A stretch of DNA of 13,154 bases from Scytalidium lignicola (taxonomy: Eukaryota > Ascomycota > Leotiomycetes), in NCBI GenBank assembly GCA_002812745.2, contig NCSJ02000624.1, forward strand, positions 1-13,154, in the 5' to 3' direction. Below the pieces are notes generated by a model that worked only from the letters and a program-made list of their open reading frames with translations, had not been told where the DNA came from and made no database searches. Positions 9,573-13,154 of this stretch are shown piece by piece. Every line of letters begins with the position of its first letter. Position 1 is the first letter of the stretch. The position numbers and the translations under genes were made by a program.

Positions 9573-10088
9573 GCTAATATAATTTTAAGTTATAATTTCC
9601 TTTTACAATTTGTTTTTCAGATTAATTCTTGTATTACTTATATTAAGAAGGTTATAATATCTGCATATATAAAGGAGATTGTCGATATTAAAGGATTTGT
9701 CAATAAAAAGGTTAAAGAATCTATTAGTATTAAGGAGAAGACAAGAAAAGTACTTTTTAAAAAGGCGTTAATACTTATAATAAGGATAATACTTACAAGG
9801 TATATATTAAAGTGTTATTATGCTAAATTCAATATATCTTTGTATATTGCTTATAAAAGGTTGTGAAGTTTGGCTAAGAGCTTTTAGACTATATTAGACT
9901 ATAAGAATATATCTTAGTATTCTACAGTTAGTCCATAGATTAGTTAATTATCTTTTAATTATTTTATAGTCCTTAAGAGGGAGTTTATAAAGGCTATAAA
10001 GAGAGAGGAAGATAATGTTGAAGATATAGTCAGTTCAAAGGGTAATTAAACTATTCTGATGTTCTAGGATGTTAAGATGACATTTAAC
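9573..10088 (+). pseudogene. Degraded coding region of unknown identity
   Basis: One plus-strand frame is open for 97 codons, from after a TAA at 9570 to TGA at 9864. That is unlikely by chance at this AT content. Beyond that stop the same frame keeps protein-like blocks, such as SLAKSF, TILDYKNIS, FIVLKREFIKAIKREEDNVEDIV and DVKMTFNKIIKV, separated by TAG and TAA codons, to a TAA near 10088. The open part is rich in Lys and Ile (KKVKESISIKEKTRKVLFKK), as expected after RIP, and ends with LYIAYKRL. No start codon can be assigned. I do not recognise the family. A transposase or retroelement protein fragment is plausible in this context, but nothing in the motifs shows it. Confidence 0.45.
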
Positions 10089-10930
10089 AAGATAATAAAA
10101 GTGTAAAGTAAAATTCGCAAATAAAGTATTTGTTTTTTTAACAGTAAAGTATATCTAGTACATATTCTAGTTACTTGAATTGTTATTTTGCTAAATATAA
10201 AGTATATATTAACATAATCATATGTAAGTTAGAATCATATATAGATTAAGTGTATATATAGATAAGATAAGGCTAGTTCAGTTGTAATAAAGGAGAGTAG
10301 TATTATATAACAGTACTCCTTATATAATTACTATAATATAAACTTACTTATAGCTAATAACAATCAATTATTATATTAACATATATTACTTCTATATATT
10401 AAAGATGTACATTTATTGTAAAGGTAAACTAATATTGATTAGTTAGATTTTACAGATTAAATAAAACATATAATTTATTATTCTAAAAAAAGAAGTTAAC
10501 TTATATAATTTGTGTTACTTTAATAACTTTAGTCTAAAGAGTAATTTCACTTATGTAAACTTTTGTTAAGAGTAAGTTTTTAAGACTTTTGATCTTTAGT
10601 CNTTTTTTATTAAAGAATAACTTAATCAAGTTATCAAATACCTTCAAAGCTTGTCCTTTCAACTTTGAAAACATAAACTTGTATTAGTAATACATAATTA
10701 ATTTACATACAAAATTACTAGTTTTTACCTTTATAACCTCTTTAACCTTTAATCCTTTAATTCTTGTTTATTATACTTTCTCTTATAANTTTTTATATAC
10801 TCTTAAACCTCTAACTAGTATTTTATTAACAAAATCTATCTATTTATACTTTCTTTAACTAACTTCCTTTTATGCCTTTATAATTACTTAATATGTTTCT
10901 TTACCCTCCTTAATATAATTTATCTTTTTT
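10089..10930. other. AT-rich stretch without a recognisable gene
   Basis: Continues the RIP-like composition. The only structure noticed is an imperfect inverted repeat at about 10284-10330, where AAGGAG at 10290-10295 faces CTCCTT at 10316-10321 with partly matching flanks. From about 10680 the plus strand becomes increasingly T- and C-rich. Ambiguous bases at 10602 and 10789 lie beside T runs. Confidence 0.6.
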
Positions 10931-11040
10931 AAAGTACTTTATTACTTATTAAAACACTTTCTTATCCTTTAAAACACTTTCTTATCCTTTAAAACACTTT
11001 ACTATTTATTAAGACAACTTTTTATCTTATTAAGATACCN
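10931..11040. repeat. 20-bp tandem repeat
   Basis: A 20-base unit made of AAAACACTTT followed by CTTATCCTTT occurs twice exactly (10951-10970 and 10971-10990), plus a further half unit to 11000. Diverged units precede it (10931-10950) and follow it (10991-11040). Copies are directly adjacent with no unique spacers. Confidence 0.8.
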
Positions 11041-11199
11041 TTTTTATGTTTTAGTATATCTTTTTACTTTATATAACATAACTTATTACTTATTATTACT
11101 TTAGCTTATATATACAAAGTATATAATTAACAATCAAAAGTAAAGTTAACTTATAATTATAACANTTTTTAATTTTTATACTCTTAGTATTCTTAATCC

Positions 11200-11510
11200 T
11201 TTATTCTTAAAACCTTTTNACTTTATTACTTTTGAATTTCTTCTATTAAAGTATTAACTTCCTTTTATTTTACTTTTACNTTTAATATCTTTAACATTTT
11301 TAACATCTTTAACTTTCTTTTATTTTAACTTCTTCTTACTTAAGTACTTTTAACTTCCTCTTACTTTAATTTCCCTTTAATTTAATTTCCTTCTACTTTA
11401 ATACTTTAAGTACTTTTAATACTTTTAACTTCNTTTTTACTTTAACTTCTTCTTACTTTAATATCTTTAATACTTTTGACTTTAACATCTTTAACTTTTA
11501 CAAGGCTTAT
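11200..11510 (-). repeat. Degenerate 9-bp low-complexity repeat, Val-Lys-rich on the minus strand
   Basis: The plus strand is almost free of G here. Read on the minus strand it is a degenerate repeat of units like GTTAAAGAT, giving three-residue units such as VKD, VKN and IKD, for example KVKDVKVKSIKDIKVRR, with stop codons further in. This may be a low-complexity tail of a degraded minus-strand protein or simply a 9-bp minisatellite. Ambiguous bases at 11219, 11280 and 11433 sit in homopolymer contexts and may hide frame changes. Confidence 0.6.
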
Positions 11511-11645
11511 AATACAAGGATCTAAGTTAAAGAAGAGTAAATAGTTCAGGTGATTATAAACCCTTTGAGTAATAAGTTGAAATTGTCTAAGAGTATATCT
11601 TTTAAACTTGTTTCTAACCTTGATCTTATAATTATTGTAAGGCAA
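11442..11645 (-). other. Short minus-strand open frame ending in the Val-Lys repeat
   Basis: A 67-codon frame bounded by stops and lacking a true ATG (it opens at a TTG). Its first part is basic and unremarkable; its last 19 residues are the Val-Lys-rich repeat. It overlaps a plus-strand open frame at 11550-11732, and at most one of the two is likely to be real. No family was recognised. It is listed because it joins the repeat in frame. Confidence 0.2.
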
Positions 11646-11777
11646 ACTCTATTCTTGTTTAATACCAAGGAAAAGAAAGATCTAAGGCTTGAGATAGTAA
11701 ACAACTTAAAAGAAGAAGGTTCTAAAGATTAATTCGTTGATTTGTTACAAAACTACACTATCCAGGTCACTGGATAG
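11550..11777 (+). pseudogene. Short open frame of unknown function before the LTR-like segment
   Basis: The plus frame runs 60 codons from a GTG to TAA at 11730-11732, then continues in the same frame with FVDLLQNYTIQVTG to TAG. The C-terminal part (KKDLRLEIVNNLKEEGSKD) looks like ordinary protein rather than random AT-rich translation, and CA and TG dinucleotides survive better here than in the surrounding DNA. It ends about 35 bases before an LTR-like segment, so it may be the last piece of a retroelement polyprotein. That is inference from position only; no diagnostic motif is present. Confidence 0.35.
11758..11777. repeat. Inverted repeat with 8-bp arms
   Basis: CTATCCAG at 11758-11765 pairs perfectly with CTGGATAG at 11770-11777 across the spacer GTCA. 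It coincides with the end of the preceding open frame (the final TAG is part of the right arm). Confidence 0.85.
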
Positions 11778-11813
11778 CTAAGGGTAAAGTAGATGTTCAA
11801 GGACAGCAGAAAT

Positions 11814-12110
11814 GTGTGACATACAAGTAATTAAGTCAAGGGTAAGATCTAGTAATGTATTTAGGTTAAACATGAGGAGTCTACTCTCATATTCCTACAA
11901 TGTGCTTATATAGCTAATAAAATCCTGTTAAACCTCTTGGACCCTCTAAGTCTTACAAGTCCATAGACCCCTTAGACCCCTTAAATCCCTTAAGTCTTTA
12001 TCATGTCATGTGATTGTTAGGTTCTCTATATACACTTTATAGTATATCAAGCCTTAAGCTTACATTAATCACTATATTACAGTAAAACTTATAACATTAT
12101 CCCTTTTTGT
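11814..12110 (+). mobile_element. LTR-like segment (possible gypsy-type LTR)
   Basis: The segment starts TGTGACATAC and could end at TTATAACA (about 12090-12096). It shows TATATAG- and TATATACAC-like runs in its middle and is much less AT-rich and less RIP-like than its surroundings. An AATAAAA motif lies at about 11917. These are loose LTR hallmarks. No second copy, primer-binding site or target duplication could be identified within the window, so it may be a solo LTR, or one end of an element whose other half is degraded or lies outside. Confidence 0.35.
11965..11991. repeat. 9-bp tandem repeat inside the LTR-like segment
   Basis: AGACCCCTT occurs twice in direct succession (11965-11973, 11974-11982), followed by the related AAATCCCTT (11983-11991) and then AAGTCTTTA. 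The C-rich units stand out in this AT-rich neighbourhood. Confidence 0.75.
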
Positions 12111-12241
12111 ACTTAGCATTATCTTAACATTAAAACATTATCTTTAAATACTCTTCTTTGTTCAACAATCCTTTTTTTCNTTTTCTAATATACTACCTAA
12201 ACGACAATGTTCTAAGAGTAGTATAAAAGNAAAAGACAAGA

Positions 12242-12800
12242 TCAAGAAAATATCAAGAAGTATTAGACTTAGGAGATTATATAATAAAGTATAGTATTAA
12301 GATATCTTCTTATGGTTTTTATATACAAAATGGTTTAACTTACTTGATGGTTTTTGAATTTAACCATTATAATAAGTATACTTGCCAGAGATATAAATAC
12401 AAGAGTAAGGGCATTCTTGTAATTTCTTGGGAAACCTTTAATAAGGAGGAGGCTTGTCTTGAGGCTAAGAAGGAGAAGGCTGTTTAGGCTATAGCTGAGA
12501 ATACAACCTATCTTGTTCATTTGCACAAACAAAAGAAATTCTTTTGTAAATATGCTAACAAAATGATCTATCATAAACTCTCTTCTTTAAACAAGTTAGA
12601 TATTGTAAAAGAGAAAGAGAAACAAAAGAAACAAAACTCTTTATAACCTTTAAAGTTATATTCTGTTAACTTAAGTATAACTTCTTCTTCTATTGTTAAC
12701 TTTTTCTTCTTTAACTTTGTAATCTTATTACTTAGAAATCTGTTCTAGGATAAGTTTGGTAATATCCCTTTAATAACTTCTTATAACCTATAAAATTAAA
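12242..12800 (+). pseudogene. Remnant of a fungal Cys-containing, coiled-coil hypothetical protein
   Basis: One plus frame is open for 81 codons from 12242 to TAG at 12485-12487. It continues in register to TAA at 12644-12646 and, less clearly, past it (KFGNIPLIT) to about 12800. The middle part reads YTCQRYKYKSKG then ISWETF, and then EEACLEAKKEKAV, stop, AIAENTTYLVHLHKQKKFF, YANKMIYHKLSSLNKLDIV and a Lys/Glu tail. This resembles a family of fungal hypothetical proteins with a short Cys cluster followed by a helical segment of the type LRKQKRFL...MLRRGLKSLDELDE. I know that family by pattern, not by a defined function. Several Tyr residues stand where Cys would be expected (TGT to TAT, a RIP-type change). 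The position after an LTR-like segment could make it a retroelement protein, but the family also occurs outside such elements. Confidence 0.5.
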
Positions 12801-13154
12801 AGTAAACTCTTATTCANTTTTCGTTTTCTAAGTATCTTATCCATTTAACCAAGTATTACAATTTCTTATAATATATCTTGTGACTAATGATTTTCTTAAC
12901 TTTATATTCTCTTTCTGGATTAACTTCCTTTAACATTAGCATTTAAGTATTCTTAAGTGTTAGTTCAAGAAATAAAACATAGAAAACAAAATGTATCTTA
13001 ATTATTACTAGTAATTTCAATTTATATGTTAAAGGTTTATAGACTTCTTTGATTTTATAAAGTCTTATTTTTATTTAATCTAGTTTATTACTTAATCTTA
13101 TTGTTTTAATGTTTTTTCTAAGAAGATAAACTTTATCTCCTTTTTTTGTATATT
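12801..13154. other. AT-rich stretch to the window edge
   Basis: No gene, repeat or motif was recognised. The plus strand is T-rich and composition is again RIP-like. An ambiguous base lies at 12817 next to a T run. Confidence 0.55.

Noticed and set aside
10931..11040. CRISPR array
   Set aside because: Units are directly adjacent with no unique spacers, and the surroundings are fungal.
12335..12574. 79-codon minus-strand frame with hydrophobic residues
   Set aside because: It is antisense to the Cys/coiled-coil remnant, whose plus-strand frame has the recognisable pattern.
4640..13154. Mitochondrial DNA or a nuclear copy of it
   Set aside because: No rRNA, tRNA or respiratory-chain gene was recognised, and the high TA/AT ratio with loss of CA/TG fits RIP on transposons better.

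Overview
The window looks like nuclear DNA of a filamentous ascomycete (Pezizomycotina). The evidence is a HET-domain (heterokaryon incompatibility) gene with a short fungal-type intron, an ankyrin-repeat gene remnant, a Tad1-like LINE, and a long AT-rich block whose dinucleotide bias resembles repeat-induced point mutation (RIP). I cannot name the species. No gene in the window reads as intact: every coding region I recognise has at least one in-frame stop, nearly all TAA or TAG, as expected from CpA-to-TpA change.

Layout. 1-222: 3' end of one LINE copy (+ strand). 231-626: C-terminal part of an ankyrin-repeat gene (- strand). 643-2696: a HET-domain gene (- strand), 656 codons after removal of one 83-nt intron, with one TAG at codon 86. 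2697-3004: its upstream region, holding three close inverted repeats. 3005-4370: a 5'-truncated LINE (+ strand) with RNase H, a CCHC knuckle and the ORF2 C-terminus, ending in a 3' untranslated region that matches positions 1-222. 4371-4640: short moderately AT-rich stretch with an 18-bp palindrome and a strong hairpin, possibly a retroelement terminus. 4640-13154: AT-rich block.

Inside the AT-rich block, 4640-9572 yields nothing I can identify. Three zones stand out. 9573-10088 holds a long coding-like frame of unknown identity. 10931-11510 holds tandem and low-complexity repeats. 11520-12800 is less degraded: a short open frame, an LTR-like segment with 9-bp tandem repeats, and a cysteine-containing, coiled-coil protein remnant of a type common in fungal genomes.

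How it fits together. The HET and ankyrin remnants lie on the same strand 104 nt apart and are bracketed by two LINE 3' ends in the same orientation. This suggests an incompatibility or NLR-like locus worn down inside a transposon-rich, RIP-affected compartment. I see no intact new system. The most checkable points are the single-stop HET gene, the HET/ankyrin pairing, and the coding-like remnants inside the AT-rich block.
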